A stretch of DNA of 26,570 bases from Bacteroidetes bacterium QS_8_64_10 (GCA_003022505.1 PXTQ01000021.1:1-26570); one strand, 5' to 3'; positions 1-7,287 are shown, counted from the stretch's first letter. Numbers and translations: made by a program. Notes: generated by a model not told the origin, from the letters alone.

Positions 1-1586
1 GGACCACGCCCGCCGCTTCCGGGGCGCGTCACCTGCGCGTCGGCATACGACGTGGCCGTCGTCAGCAGCACGTCTTTCACCTGCGCCGCCGAAAGCTCCG
101 GATAGTAGCTCATGACGAGCGCCGCCACGCCGGACACGACGGGGGCGGCCATTGAGGTGCCGCTGGAGCGGTCGTAGCGGTCGTTGAGCGCGGTCGAGTA
201 GATTTGCACGCCCGGCGCAAACAGGTCCACCCGCTCGTTGCCGTAGTTGGAGAACGGCGCGGCCAGATTGTCTTCTTGCCACGACGAGCCGCCGACCGAG
301 ATCCAGGTTTCGGCTGCGTTCGTGCTGTTGGCGTAGTACTTCGACGGAAAATTATCCGTCGTGTCGACATTGACGCCCTCGTTCCCGGCGGCGTGCACCA
401 TCAAAACGCCCTTGCGGTCGGCGTACTGCACAGCCTCGTCCACGACCGCTTTCTGCGGCGAGTAGCCTTTGCCGAAGCTCATGCTGATGATGTCGGCCCC
501 GTTCTCGGCAGCGTAGCGGATGGCGTTCGCCACGTCCTTGTCGCGCTCTGCCCCGATGATGCCGGCTACGTGCGTGCCGTGGTAGGGCGCGGACGCGCTG
601 ATTTCGTTATTGCCGTAGTAGCGCTCGCTGGTGTCGCTGTAATCGTCGCCCACGCGAGGACGCGGGTTGAAATCCGGATTGTAACCGTATTCGAGGCGAT
701 CCTGAAGCGTCTCGCGCTGGTCCTCGAAGTCGGAGGGCGTCACGCCGTAGCGGTAGAAGCGCGTGAGCAAGCCTTTGGCCCGCTGGACGCGCCGCCCGGC
801 AGTGTCGGCGCGGAAGGACTCGACGTGCTCCTGCATCAGCGTGTCTACGCCGAGGTAGGTGCGCAGCGTCTGCGAGGCTCTGTCGTAGGCCTGCCTCGCC
901 TTGCTGATCTGGCTGATCTGCTGGTTGACCTTCCGGCGCTCTTTCTGGAAGTCGTTCTTGATGTGCTGGTAGTATTCGTACTCCTCGCGCTCCTCCGGCG
1001 AAAGGCTCGACGGGTCGCTTACATCTTCGTATTTGGGCTTGAGGCGCGCGTAGATGCGCGTCAGCTCGTAGGTGTCGTGGTTGACGTTTTTGTTCGGCCC
1101 GCCAATGAAGTTCCAACCGTGCACGTCGTCGGCGTAGCCGTTGTCATCGTCGTCTTCGTTGTTGCCCGGCACCTCGTCGCGGTTGGTCCAGAGCACGTCG
1201 TCGAGGTCTTCGTGGTCGGTGTCGATGCCGTTGTCAATGACAGCGACGACAACGGTGTCTTCGGGGCGCTTGTCTTGCAAAAACGACTCGTAGGCGCGCT
1301 CGACGCTGACGCCGGGAAAGCGGTCGGCCTCGCGGTCCAGACGGAACCAGTCGTCGGTCGGCTCCTGCGGAGCAGCCTCCGGCTCCGATTCGGGCGTCGC
1401 GTCGGAATCGGAGGGCGACTCCTCCGCATCGTTCGCTTCATCCGATTCGGGCGCGGGAGCTTCTTCCGTTTGCTCGGGCGGCGACGGCGCGGGTTCGTCC
1501 TCCGGCTCGGCGGTCTGCTGCGTGCCGGCGCAACCGGCCATCGTGACGGCGACAACGAGCGGAAGAACAAGACGGCGAAACTTCAT
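1..1586 (-). CDS. S8 (subtilisin-like) serine peptidase, lipoprotein, 3' end outside window
   Basis: Secreted subtilase, probably cleaving proteins at the cell surface. The first 19 residues form a lipoprotein signal (MKFRRLVLPLVVAVTMAGC), with lipidation expected at Cys19. An acidic Pro/Glu/Asp-rich linker (about residues 22-78) follows. The catalytic triad is complete and in subtilase order: Asp118 in VIDNGID, His336 in HGTHVAG, Ser478 in SGTSMAAP; the oxyanion Asn lies in AAGNEG. The Asp-His distance (218 residues) is much longer than the usual few tens because of a charged, helix-rich insertion (about 165-325). The ATG at 1586 is chosen because the signal peptide starts there. The gene runs off the left edge after about 528 codons. 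No partner gene is evident. Family assignment is firm; substrate is unknown. Confidence 0.93.
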   Translation of the reverse strand, partial: MKFRRLVLPLVVAVTMAGCAGTQQTAEPEDEPAPSPPEQTEEAPAPESDEANDAEESPSDSDATPESEPEAAPQEPTDDWFRLDREADRFPGVSVERAYESFLQDKRPEDTVVVAVIDNGIDTDHEDLDDVLWTNRDEVPGNNEDDDDNGYADDVHGWNFIGGPNKNVNHDTYELTRIYARLKPKYEDVSDPSSLSPEEREEYEYYQHIKNDFQKERRKVNQQISQISKARQAYDRASQTLRTYLGVDTLMQEHVESFRADTAGRRVQRAKGLLTRFYRYGVTPSDFEDQRETLQDRLEYGYNPDFNPRPRVGDDYSDTSERYYGNNEISASAPYHGTHVAGIIGAERDKDVANAIRYAAENGADIISMSFGKGYSPQKAVVDEAVQYADRKGVLMVHAAGNEGVNVDTTDNFPSKYYANSTNAAETWISVGGSSWQEDNLAAPFSNYGNERVDLFAPGVQIYSTALNDRYDRSSGTSMAAPVVSGVAALVMSYYPELSAAQVKDVLLTTATSYADAQVTRPGSGGRG

Positions 1587-1620
1587 CAGATTGACTCGAA
1601 TGGACTTATGGGAGAGATAG

Positions 1621-1752
1621 ATGGTTGAGAATGGAACATGGAGGATAGAGAATGGGGAAGCGCGTCTCGATCTCGCAGACGCTTGCTATCCTCGATGTTC
1701 GATTCTCAATTCTCGGTTCTCGAATCTCCGCGCGCTCTGCGGTCAAAAAGCG
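1621..1752. repeat. word-like low-complexity repeat, inverted pair of ATCCTC..ATTCTC units
   Basis: Minus-strand copy at 1627-1646 reads ATCCTCCATGTTCCATTCTC; plus-strand copy at 1688-1707 reads ATCCTCGATGTTCGATTCTC. They differ at two positions and face each other. The plus copy continues into further TTCTC words and then a CTCCGCGCGCTCTGCGG stretch that recurs in looser form at about 15064-15094. Related units occur at 8890, 15031 and 21468. Confidence 0.85.
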
Positions 1753-1884
1753 GATTGAAAGGTACGGCCCGCTGCACGCGCGGTTTCTGACCCTCCCGGC
1801 GGCCAGGCGAGATGAGGAAGCGGGAAAACGAAAGAGCGGATGTTCAAGCATAAGTCTCCGATCATGTGTAGCGACGGATGACGT

Positions 1885-1914
1885 TCATCGCTGGGCCTCC
1901 GAGGCCCAACGCTA
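1885..1914. repeat. palindrome TGGGCCTC-C-GAGGCCCA
   Basis: Perfect 8-bp arms at 1892-1899 and 1901-1908 around a single C, with weaker pairing outside (CGC..ACG). No T-tract follows, so it does not look like an intrinsic terminator. It belongs with the other intergenic palindromes of this window. Confidence 0.7.
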
Positions 1915-1986
1915 AGGAACACGTCGCTAATAACTGTGGCATGGACACGTAGATTGGAGGTGTTTTATTATACATGTGGAAAGTAA

Positions 1987-2006
1987 AGACACGACATGTC
2001 GCGTCT
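1987..2006. repeat. palindrome AGACACGACATGTCGCGTCT
   Basis: Twenty-base palindrome with one mismatched pair, centred on CATG. It is a near copy of 6307-6326 (18 of 20 positions identical, and the flanking AA before it is shared). It sits in the gap between the HD and peptidase genes. Confidence 0.8.
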
Positions 2007-2105
2007 CAACGGTTTTATCCTACATCGAAAGGGCCATCCGGCAAGTGCAACGCTTGCAGTTATTTAGTGCACAATTCTAAACACGCACGTCCTTCTGGAA
2101 TATAC

Positions 2106-2765
2106 TCACGTCGTCAGATCCTCGAAGCGCTCGATTTCGGCAGACAGGCGGTCGCGCAGCCCCACGAGTCGTTCATCGTCAGGGCGGCGCGCGGCGCGCA
2201 TCACGGCGCGGTGGAACCAGCGCTGCTGCTCCGGCCCGGCGCTCAGGCCGGCGTGATTCTCCCCGCCCGAAAAGACCGGCAGGTCGCGCTCCAGGCTCTG
2301 ATTGATGGTCCACAGGTTGTGCAGTTTATCCGCCAGGCTGATGGCGACCGCCCCCGCCGGCTCGCGTCCCAGGTTGGCGACGTACTCTTCCTTGCGCACA
2401 CGCCACGGGCGGCGGCGGCCTTCGTCATCGAGTTTCTTTTCCGAAACGATCTGCACTAGGCCGGTCACGTCCTCGCCCACCGCATCCCGGAGTCGCCCGC
2501 TGCGCAGGCGCTGATCGTGGCGATTCTCGTCCTCCAGCGTATCGTGCAGGAACGCGGCGGCCACCACCTCGTCCTCGAAGCCGGCGCGCTGCACCGCGAG
2601 CGCCACCGCCGTCAGGTGCGTCATCACCGGCACGCGCGGCGCAGCGGTCGCGCCCTCCGGACGCTCGAACGCCGGATCGCGCCAGCCGCCCTTGCGGTAG
2701 GTGCCGTCGTGCCACTGCGCGGCGAGTTCGACGGCGTGCTCGACGAGCGGGCTGAACGGGTTCAT
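2106..2765 (-). CDS. HD-domain hydrolase of the MESH1/SpoT type
   Basis: 219-residue single-domain HD protein. The metal-ligand pattern is visible: His50 in MTHLTAV, His74-Asp75 in FLHDTLED, the Glu78-Asp79 pair, and Asp146 in SLADKLHNL. The arrangement H..HD..ED..D and the KEEYVANL-then-LADKLHN spacing match the hydrolase domain of RelA/SpoT and stand-alone MESH1 proteins, which remove the 3' pyrophosphate of (p)ppGpp; some animal homologues act on NADPH. No synthetase, TGS or ACT domain is present, so if it acts on alarmones it is a small hydrolase only. The ATG at 2765 has no Shine-Dalgarno; the leader is an AAACC-rich word repeat. It lies on the same strand as the gene ending at 2961, 195 bp away, so co-transcription is possible but unproven. 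Confidence 0.85.
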   Translation of the reverse strand: MNPFSPLVEHAVELAAQWHDGTYRKGGWRDPAFERPEGATAAPRVPVMTHLTAVALAVQRAGFEDEVVAAAFLHDTLEDENRHDQRLRSGRLRDAVGEDVTGLVQIVSEKKLDDEGRRRPWRVRKEEYVANLGREPAGAVAISLADKLHNLWTINQSLERDLPVFSGGENHAGLSAGPEQQRWFHRAVMRAARRPDDERLVGLRDRLSAEIERFEDLTT

Positions 2766-2802
2766 GGTTTCGAGTTTCGGATTCTCGGTTTCCGGTTGGG
2801 GA
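2766..2802. repeat. short word repeat abutting the HD-gene start
   Basis: Plus strand reads GGTTTCGAGTTTCGGATTCTC then GGTTTCCGGTTGGGG, mixing the ATTCTC and TTGG word types seen in the dcw gaps. In the HD mRNA it becomes an A/C-rich leader that touches the start codon. Confidence 0.6.
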
Positions 2803-2935
2803 GTGATGGCCCTCGCAACAGTTTACCGAAATTCAAATGATAGTTTTTGGTTATGGATCGCCGCCAAAAATTCTCGCCGTTCATTCCTTCCACCCAGTGT
2901 AAGCAGTTCTGTATTCACCTGCTGGCATTGTTTGC

Positions 2936-2959
2936 ATCCGGCTAATCCGTTGAATCCGC
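2936..2959. repeat. ATCCG word repeat next to a stop codon
   Basis: Three ATCCG words at 9- to 10-bp spacing (ATCCGGCTA, ATCCGTTGA, ATCCG) directly beyond the TAA of the minus-strand gene 2961-4694. A different word from the other repeat modules but the same style and placement. Confidence 0.55.
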
Positions 2960-2960
2960 A

Positions 2961-4694
2961 TTATGGACTGCGCGCAGCGAGGTGCCACAGAAATTCCGCG
3001 CCGGACCAGTCGGCGGAGGCCAGCACGACGGCGGCCATCGTGAGCAGGGCAAGCGGGCTGACGAGCGCGGCGAGGCCGCCCAGCCAGGCCGGAGCCTGCG
3101 CCGCCCGGCGGAAGTCGTTGGCGGTCCGTAGCGTGCCCCACAGCACGATGAGCACCCACAGCGCGGTGAGCGCTGCCATCCCGAAGAGCGCCGTCCGGTG
3201 CGAGAAGGTGACGATGACGAGCGCTCCCGTCATCAAAACCAGATACCCCCAGCGCGGCCCCAGCGCAAGGATGAGCGTCTGCCCCGGATTCAAGGCGTAA
3301 TGACGCAGCGACAGCACCGCCAGAAAGACCGCCCATACGGCCAGCCCGGCAGCGGTGAAGCCGGCCAGCACCAGCGCCAGCAACCACGGGTACGGCAGGA
3401 GCGACATGACAAACTCCGGCGTGACGAACGGCAGCCGGTGCACGAGCACGACAAAGGCGTTCTGCTCGCTGATGAGCCGCAGCGCGGCGCTGCCGAAGAC
3501 GCCCAGGCTGAGGCTCACCACGATCAGGAGAAGCAAGCTGAGGCCCACCATCGACGCGCGCCCCTCCCGCACGGCCTCGCGGTAGAAGCTGCGCGCCCGG
3601 AAGTAGCGCGGCACCATGCGCTGAAACAGCCTGGAGTACGCGAAGGCCAGGCCCAACAAGAGCACGACGCCCCATGCCATGAAGATAAGCCAGGGCCAGG
3701 GCAAGTCGGGCGAGGCTCCGGCGGCAAACGCGAACGTGGTCTGCCCGTCCGAAAAGAAGCCGCGCGCCACGTCGAACGCCGGATGCGCCGCGCCGTCCGG
3801 TCCCAGCAACCCGTAGTTGTACCGTTCGGGACCAGCCAGCCCGTACGCCGGATTCAACTTGCTGCTGCTTGCGGCGGCGTCGTTCCAGCGATACACAAAC
3901 ACCGCCAGTGGCTTCGGACGGAGCGTGTCGGCAAGGAGCGTGCTGAGCGCAGCCTCCAGGTAACGCGCCTGCTGCTCCGCCGAGCCGGGCTGACGCAGGC
4001 CCGACTCGGCGTTCGCCACACGCCGCGTGCCCACCGCCCCAAGCCCGGCGGGCGGGCGCGGCGTAGTCGTATCGGCGGGTGCGTACCAGCGGCGCAGCAG
4101 CGACACCGGGCCGCCGCTCGCGTTCAGCGCGTCCAGCAGCACGAAGTCGACGGCTCCGGCGCAACGATCCGTGTCGGGGAAGGCCGTCAGGTAATACGCC
4201 TGGCTTCCGGGCGGCCCGCGCCGGCGCACGCGCTCAGCCAGACGGCGGAAGTAGGCGCAGGCCAGCGTGTCGCTCGTCTCGCTGCGGCGCGCCAGCCCGA
4301 AGCGCCGCGCCGACGGATGCCCCTGGGCTCGTTGTAGCGCCCGGTCCAGCAGCCTGCGCGCGTAAGCGAGCGTGTCGCGCAGATGACGCGCCGCCATGTA
4401 GTTGAGGGGCAACTCCTGATAGAATTGCAGTCCTATCGTATCGGCCAGCGTAAGCAGCGGCTCGCGCTGGATGAGCGTCGTACGCACGGCCTGCGCGCCA
4501 ATCTTTTTCATGCGCTGGAGGTCGCGCTGCGCCTGCTGCAGGTCGTTCGGCGGCGTCCAGACGAACCCGCGCGCTGGGTCTTTCATCGACGCGCCCGTCG
4601 CCTCCGCCTGTTGGGCAAGCGCAGCGGGGGCGCAGATTGTCAGCAGCGACAGCAGCAGGCTTGCAGCAAGCGGACAGCGGATCGGACGGTACAC
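2961..4694 (-). CDS. secreted glycosidase-like domain fused to a multi-pass membrane domain
   Basis: 577 residues from a GTG start at 4694. Residues 1-28 are a signal peptide ending ALAQ. Residues 30-330 resemble the TIM-barrel part of glycoside hydrolase family 2-like proteins: GFVWTPPNDLQQAQRDLQRM with KKIGAQAVRTT, then LADTIGLQFYQELPLNYM, and a late barrel strand with VFVYRWNDA; the usual catalytic Glu pair could not be assigned with confidence. Residues about 340-577 contain six or seven hydrophobic helices (starting WPWLIFMAWGVVLLLGLAFA). The layout suggests an exported domain held by a polytopic membrane anchor. It may bind or cleave a glycan, or be a degenerate enzyme. A promoter-like site lies just upstream (4746-4777). 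Architecture is clear; activity is inference. Confidence 0.65.
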   Translation of the reverse strand: MYRPIRCPLAASLLLSLLTICAPAALAQQAEATGASMKDPARGFVWTPPNDLQQAQRDLQRMKKIGAQAVRTTLIQREPLLTLADTIGLQFYQELPLNYMAARHLRDTLAYARRLLDRALQRAQGHPSARRFGLARRSETSDTLACAYFRRLAERVRRRGPPGSQAYYLTAFPDTDRCAGAVDFVLLDALNASGGPVSLLRRWYAPADTTTPRPPAGLGAVGTRRVANAESGLRQPGSAEQQARYLEAALSTLLADTLRPKPLAVFVYRWNDAAASSSKLNPAYGLAGPERYNYGLLGPDGAAHPAFDVARGFFSDGQTTFAFAAGASPDLPWPWLIFMAWGVVLLLGLAFAYSRLFQRMVPRYFRARSFYREAVREGRASMVGLSLLLLIVVSLSLGVFGSAALRLISEQNAFVVLVHRLPFVTPEFVMSLLPYPWLLALVLAGFTAAGLAVWAVFLAVLSLRHYALNPGQTLILALGPRWGYLVLMTGALVIVTFSHRTALFGMAALTALWVLIVLWGTLRTANDFRRAAQAPAWLGGLAALVSPLALLTMAAVVLASADWSGAEFLWHLAARSP

Positions 4695-4745
4695 AGGGTG
4701 GGCAATGTCAGTGCGAGAAAGAGGAGCCGGGCCTCATGAGCGCAA

Positions 4746-4777
4746 GTAAAGTACAACACGCAACCGTTTCATCCAAA
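4746..4777 (-). promoter_or_regulatory. candidate promoter for the glycosidase-like gene
   Basis: On the minus strand TTTG (4777-4774) is followed after 20 nt by TACTTTAC (4753-4746), close to the Bacteroidota promoter pattern TTTG-N19-21-TAnnTTTG. It ends about 50 bp before the GTG at 4694. Pattern match only. Confidence 0.4.
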
Positions 4778-4831
4778 AACGCCTCTTCTTTTTCCTGAAA
4801 AGTCCCGCAACCCCACTTCCTGTTCCCAGAA

Positions 4832-4851
4832 GCGTTACTCCGGCGTAACGC
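4832..4851. promoter_or_regulatory. inverted repeat GCGTTAC-N6-GTAACGC, possible operator
   Basis: Perfect 7-bp arms around TCCGGC, lying between two divergent genes and 8 bp upstream of a candidate -35 element. No T-tract. The position suits a regulator site; the regulator is unknown. Confidence 0.45.
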
Positions 4852-4859
4852 AGCGAACG

Positions 4860-4888
4860 TTGAAGGTGCCGCCCTTACCGTCTATGAT
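4860..4888 (+). promoter_or_regulatory. candidate sigma70-like promoter for the first barrel gene
   Basis: TTGAAG at 4860-4865 and TATGAT at 4883-4888 with exactly 17 nt between, about 48 bp before the ATG at 4937. Good fit to a sigma70-like pattern, though the housekeeping sigma of Bacteroidota often prefers other spacing. Confidence 0.45.
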
Positions 4889-4936
4889 GCTTATTGAATC
4901 GTTCTCCCGCAACGATGCTGATCATTTATCCCCCAA

Positions 4937-5431
4937 ATGACACGCACTTATCTCGTTCTTGTGCTCACGGCGCTCCTGTGCGCGCCCTCGCTCGCTCAGG
5001 CGCAACCTGTTACGCTCGAATTCGGTCCGCGCGGCGGGTACAGCATAAGCGAGCAGGCATCCTTCGTGGGAGCCGACTTCCGGGTTGACGAAGCCAGCCT
5101 GCCGTTCGTCTACCATCTGGGATTTGATTACTATCTGGAAGCCGTTGGGGAAGGAGAGCAAGATGCTCCCAACTGGCAATTCGACGTAAACAGTTACATC
5201 CCGTTCCTGGTGTATAGCCCCACGATTACGCTGCAACTGGGCGGCGGCTTCTCCGTGCAACGCACCGTGCCTTCAACCGGTGCGGAAACGGACTGGGGTT
5301 TTAACGGAACGGCGGGCTTCGTGCTCAATCCCACTGGTACGTTTCAGCCGTTTGTGCGGGCGCGCGCCACGCTCGCGCAGGAATCGACGTTCGACGCCAT
5401 GGGCGGCCTCCTGATCGTGTTGCGCCAATGA
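4937..5431 (+). CDS. small outer-membrane beta-barrel protein 1
   Basis: 164 residues. The signal peptide MTRTYLVLVLTALLCAPSLA is followed by QAQP and likely cleaved there. The mature part alternates polar and hydrophobic residues in about eight strands, begins with TLEFGPRGGYSI and ends FDAMGGLLIVLRQ, as expected of an OmpA/OmpW-like eight-stranded barrel. It shares its plan with the gene at 6414-6905: a GPR.GY opening, F(V)GADFRV/GGDLRI as second strand, FQPFVRA/FRPFVQA, and a GGLL end. It heads a plus-strand group of related barrels. No Shine-Dalgarno is seen. Ligand or function is unknown. Confidence 0.75.
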   Translation: MTRTYLVLVLTALLCAPSLAQAQPVTLEFGPRGGYSISEQASFVGADFRVDEASLPFVYHLGFDYYLEAVGEGEQDAPNWQFDVNSYIPFLVYSPTITLQLGGGFSVQRTVPSTGAETDWGFNGTAGFVLNPTGTFQPFVRARATLAQESTFDAMGGLLIVLRQ

Positions 5432-5511
5432 CTTGTGCTTCTGCTGTCCCACGAGGCGCTATCTCAATGTACGTTTAGCGTAAAACGTAAGGCCGCTTCT
5501 GGCAATACGTT

Positions 5512-6147
5512 ATGAACCGAGCATCCTTTACGCAATACGCATTACGCAATACGCGATACGCCGCGATACGCCATACGCCCGTTCGGACCCAACAAAACCA
5601 TCTTCGGACAGGTTCGCCAAACACGTGCCGTCTCATCGCATCCGGCCTGCTGCTCGCGCTTGCCTCCCTGGTCGGGGGAGCAAATGCGACGCACGCGCAG
5701 CCTCACCAGGCAGCCGGCGCTTACCTGAATTATGACTTCGACTACGGAGCGCCGCTGATCGGCATCACGTTTCGCCTGCGCCCCGAAGCCTCTTTCGCAT
5801 ACAGCGCCCATCTGGAATATCTGCATCAGGCCAGCGCGGACGCCGAGGACCCGAAGGCTCGCATCACGCAGCTCGATCTGGGCGGCTTGGTCTCTATCGT
5901 GCAAAGCGGTCCGCTCAGCGTGTGGGCCGGCGGCGGCCCAGCGCTTCAGTATGTGCACGTGAACACGCGGCGCGATTCGACCGGCGTCACGGTGGAGGGG
6001 CAAAACGACTTACGTTTCGGCTTCAACGGGGGTGGCGAAGCGCGCCTGCGCCTGATCGGCTCGGTGCATCTGTTTGCACACGCTACCCTCACGCTGGGCA
6101 CGCCCGTACGGACGCGCTCCGGCGGCGGCCTGCTGGTGCGGTTCTGA
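5512..6147 (+). CDS. small outer-membrane beta-barrel protein 2 with repeat-encoded N-terminal extension
   Basis: 211 residues. The hydrophobic signal core (RLIASGLLLALASLVGGA, about residues 41-58, with cleavage near HAQP) is preceded by an unusual 40-residue lead. Residues 7-22 (TQYALRNTRYAAIRHT) are encoded by an intergenic-type word repeat (5529-5579). No other ATG, GTG or TTG in this frame lies between 5512 and the signal core, so the repeat is either translated as part of a long n-region or the start is non-standard. The mature part has barrel-like strands: GAPLIGITFRLRPEA, WAGGGPALQYVHV, FGFNGGGEARLRL, and the C-terminal GGGLLVRF ends in Phe as barrels do. It lies 80 bp after the first barrel gene and is probably co-transcribed. 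Confidence 0.65.
   Translation: MNRASFTQYALRNTRYAAIRHTPVRTQQNHLRTGSPNTCRLIASGLLLALASLVGGANATHAQPHQAAGAYLNYDFDYGAPLIGITFRLRPEASFAYSAHLEYLHQASADAEDPKARITQLDLGGLVSIVQSGPLSVWAGGGPALQYVHVNTRRDSTGVTVEGQNDLRFGFNGGGEARLRLIGSVHLFAHATLTLGTPVRTRSGGGLLVRF
5529..5579. repeat. TACGCAATACGC word repeat inside a coding start
   Basis: Degenerate tandem of TACGCAA/TACGCAT/TACGCGA/TACGCCG units. It is the same family as the 18-mer CGTATTTCGNATTGCGTA at 16363, 21974 and 22027. Here it falls within the N-terminal coding region of the second barrel gene. A related ACGTTTAGCGTAAAACGT motif sits just upstream (about 5470-5487). Confidence 0.8.
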
Positions 6148-6306
6148 TGTGACGTATCCATTATTTGAGCGACGACGAGGACGACCCGGCATGATCCTGG
6201 AAGCCAACGAGGAGTGCGGCGGGCCGTCCGCATTCGCCGGATGATACCGTCTTGCTTACTTGATGTCGCAATGCTGGCCTAAAATGAATCGCCTGTCTTT
6301 TGGCAA

Positions 6307-6326
6307 AGACGCGACATGTCGCCTCT
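6307..6326. repeat. palindrome AGACGCGACATGTCGCCTCT
   Basis: Near copy of 1987-2006, again centred on CATG, located about 90-110 bp upstream of the third barrel start. The 266-bp gap 6148-6413 holds nothing else that could be assigned. Confidence 0.8.
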
Positions 6327-6413
6327 CTAAGATCATTCTCATTTACTGCCTCGCCCCCTGACATAAACTTCTCAAATCGGAGTTTACCCTTTACCGAACA
6401 ACGTATGTTGATT

Positions 6414-6905
6414 ATGAAAACACTGACTCGACTCGCTCTGCTCGCAGCGCTTCTCGTCTTTTCCGTGCCTACGCGCGCCCCGGCGCAGACAAGCATTGCT
6501 ATCGGTCCGCGCGCCGGGTACGAAGTAGGTGACGTGCAGACGCCGTTTGTAGGAGGCGACCTGCGGATCGGGGTCGGCGCGCTGCCCGTCCGGCTCAACG
6601 CCACCTACGATGCCTACTTGGGCGAGGGAGCGGATCTCTATCAGTTCGCGGCCAACGCGCTCTACGACTTCGAGGACGGAGGACGCAACCGCGTCTTCAC
6701 GCCGTACGCGGGAGCGGGCCTCAGCGTCGCCGGCTACGACGCGGAGGGCGATGACGACAGCGTCACCGACACGGCCCTGAATCTGCTCTTCGGGGCCGAG
6801 TTTGAGGCCACTGCCCGGTTTCGCCCGTTTGTGCAGGCAGAGTTTACGGTCTTCGGTGAGCAGGATCTTTACGACGTGGGCGGCGGGCTGCTGTTTACGT
6901 TCTGA
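6414..6905 (+). CDS. small outer-membrane beta-barrel protein 3
   Basis: 163 residues from the ATG at 6414 (MKTLTRLALLAALLVFSVPT is a textbook signal peptide, cleavage near APAQ). An ATG nine bases upstream (6405) is an equal alternative; the reading frame continues further upstream but only through palindrome sequence. The mature part shows alternating strands: IAIGPRAGYEV, FVGGDLRIGV, YAGAGLSVAGYDAE, LLFGAEFEA, FRPFVQAEFTVFG, and ends GGGLLFTF, with a terminal Phe as expected for Bam-dependent insertion. It is paralogous to the gene at 4937-5431. Role unknown; structural or small-molecule porin are both possible. Confidence 0.75.
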   Translation: MKTLTRLALLAALLVFSVPTRAPAQTSIAIGPRAGYEVGDVQTPFVGGDLRIGVGALPVRLNATYDAYLGEGADLYQFAANALYDFEDGGRNRVFTPYAGAGLSVAGYDAEGDDDSVTDTALNLLFGAEFEATARFRPFVQAEFTVFGEQDLYDVGGGLLFTF

Positions 6906-7043
6906 TTGGCCGCACGCTTACCGACGATAAGTAGCCGCACTTCTCGGACAGGGAGGTGCAGTTCTTTTTCTGACCCGCACATGGATTGCTAAACTTTTAC
7001 GGGACGACCACCCAGCAGCGATAGAAAGCGACGAGGATAGGAG

Positions 7044-7178
7044 ATGACAGCGCTGAACCTGTTGGGAGGCGCGCTTTTCGAAGTGGGCGGCTTCAACCCG
7101 TTTGCGCAGGCGCACTTCACGCTCGGCGGCGACCTCGACGTGTTCGGCATCACAGGGGGGCTGCTGTTCGAGCTGTGA
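7044..7178 (+). pseudogene. remnant of a fourth barrel gene (C-terminal third)
   Basis: A 44-codon frame whose product aligns along its whole length with the last 45 residues of the preceding gene: TALNLLGGALFE against TALNLLFGAEFE, FNPFAQAHFTL against FRPFVQAEFTV, and FGITGGLLFEL against YDVGGGLLFTF. It lacks a signal peptide and the first two thirds of a barrel, so it is best read as a decayed or partial tandem duplicate. A purine-rich stretch (AGGATAGGAG) directly before the ATG at 7044 may be coincidental. No homology to the missing part was found in 6906-7043. Confidence 0.65.
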
Positions 7179-7203
7179 CGCCGGCAAACACCTCAACGAG
7201 CCA

Positions 7204-7238
7204 AGCCGCGCCCCCGGTCGAGCGGAGCGCGGCTTTTG
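7204..7238 (+). terminator. intrinsic terminator of the barrel gene group
   Basis: Perfect 8-bp GC-rich stem AGCCGCGC (7204-7211) with GCGCGGCT (7227-7234), the last T opening a short TTTT tract. It lies 26 bp after the barrel remnant and before the convergent end of ftsZ, so it separates the two transcription units. On the minus strand the hairpin lacks a T-tract. Confidence 0.75.
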
Positions 7239-7254
7239 TATTCCTCGAAGAAAC

Positions 7255-7284
7255 GGCGGTCCGCCGTCGGTCGTCCGTCGTCCG
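7255..7284. repeat. GTCCGCCGTCGGTCGTCCGTCG word repeat beyond ftsZ stop
   Basis: Degenerate GTC/CCG words (GTCCGCCG, TCGGTCGTCC, GTCGTCCG) immediately downstream of the ftsZ stop codon. Same style and placement as the other word modules but a different word. Confidence 0.5.
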
Positions 7285-7287
7285 AAC

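Larger units (their letters stand above)
1587..2105. other. 519-bp gap between the peptidase and HD genes, repeat-rich
   Basis: No convincing gene is seen. The left half holds two copies of the ATCCTC..ATTCTC word repeat in opposite orientation and a CTCCGCGC/CTCTGCGGTCAAAA word. The right half holds two short palindromes (1885-1914 and 1987-2006). It lies upstream of the peptidase and downstream of the HD gene, so a peptidase promoter is expected here, but none could be picked out with confidence. Confidence 0.7.

Noticed and set aside
204..1628. Long open frame (474 codons) on the plus strand
   Set aside because: It lies antisense to the S8 peptidase, whose triad and signal peptide are clear; the product is Val/Arg/Ala-rich without any family feature.
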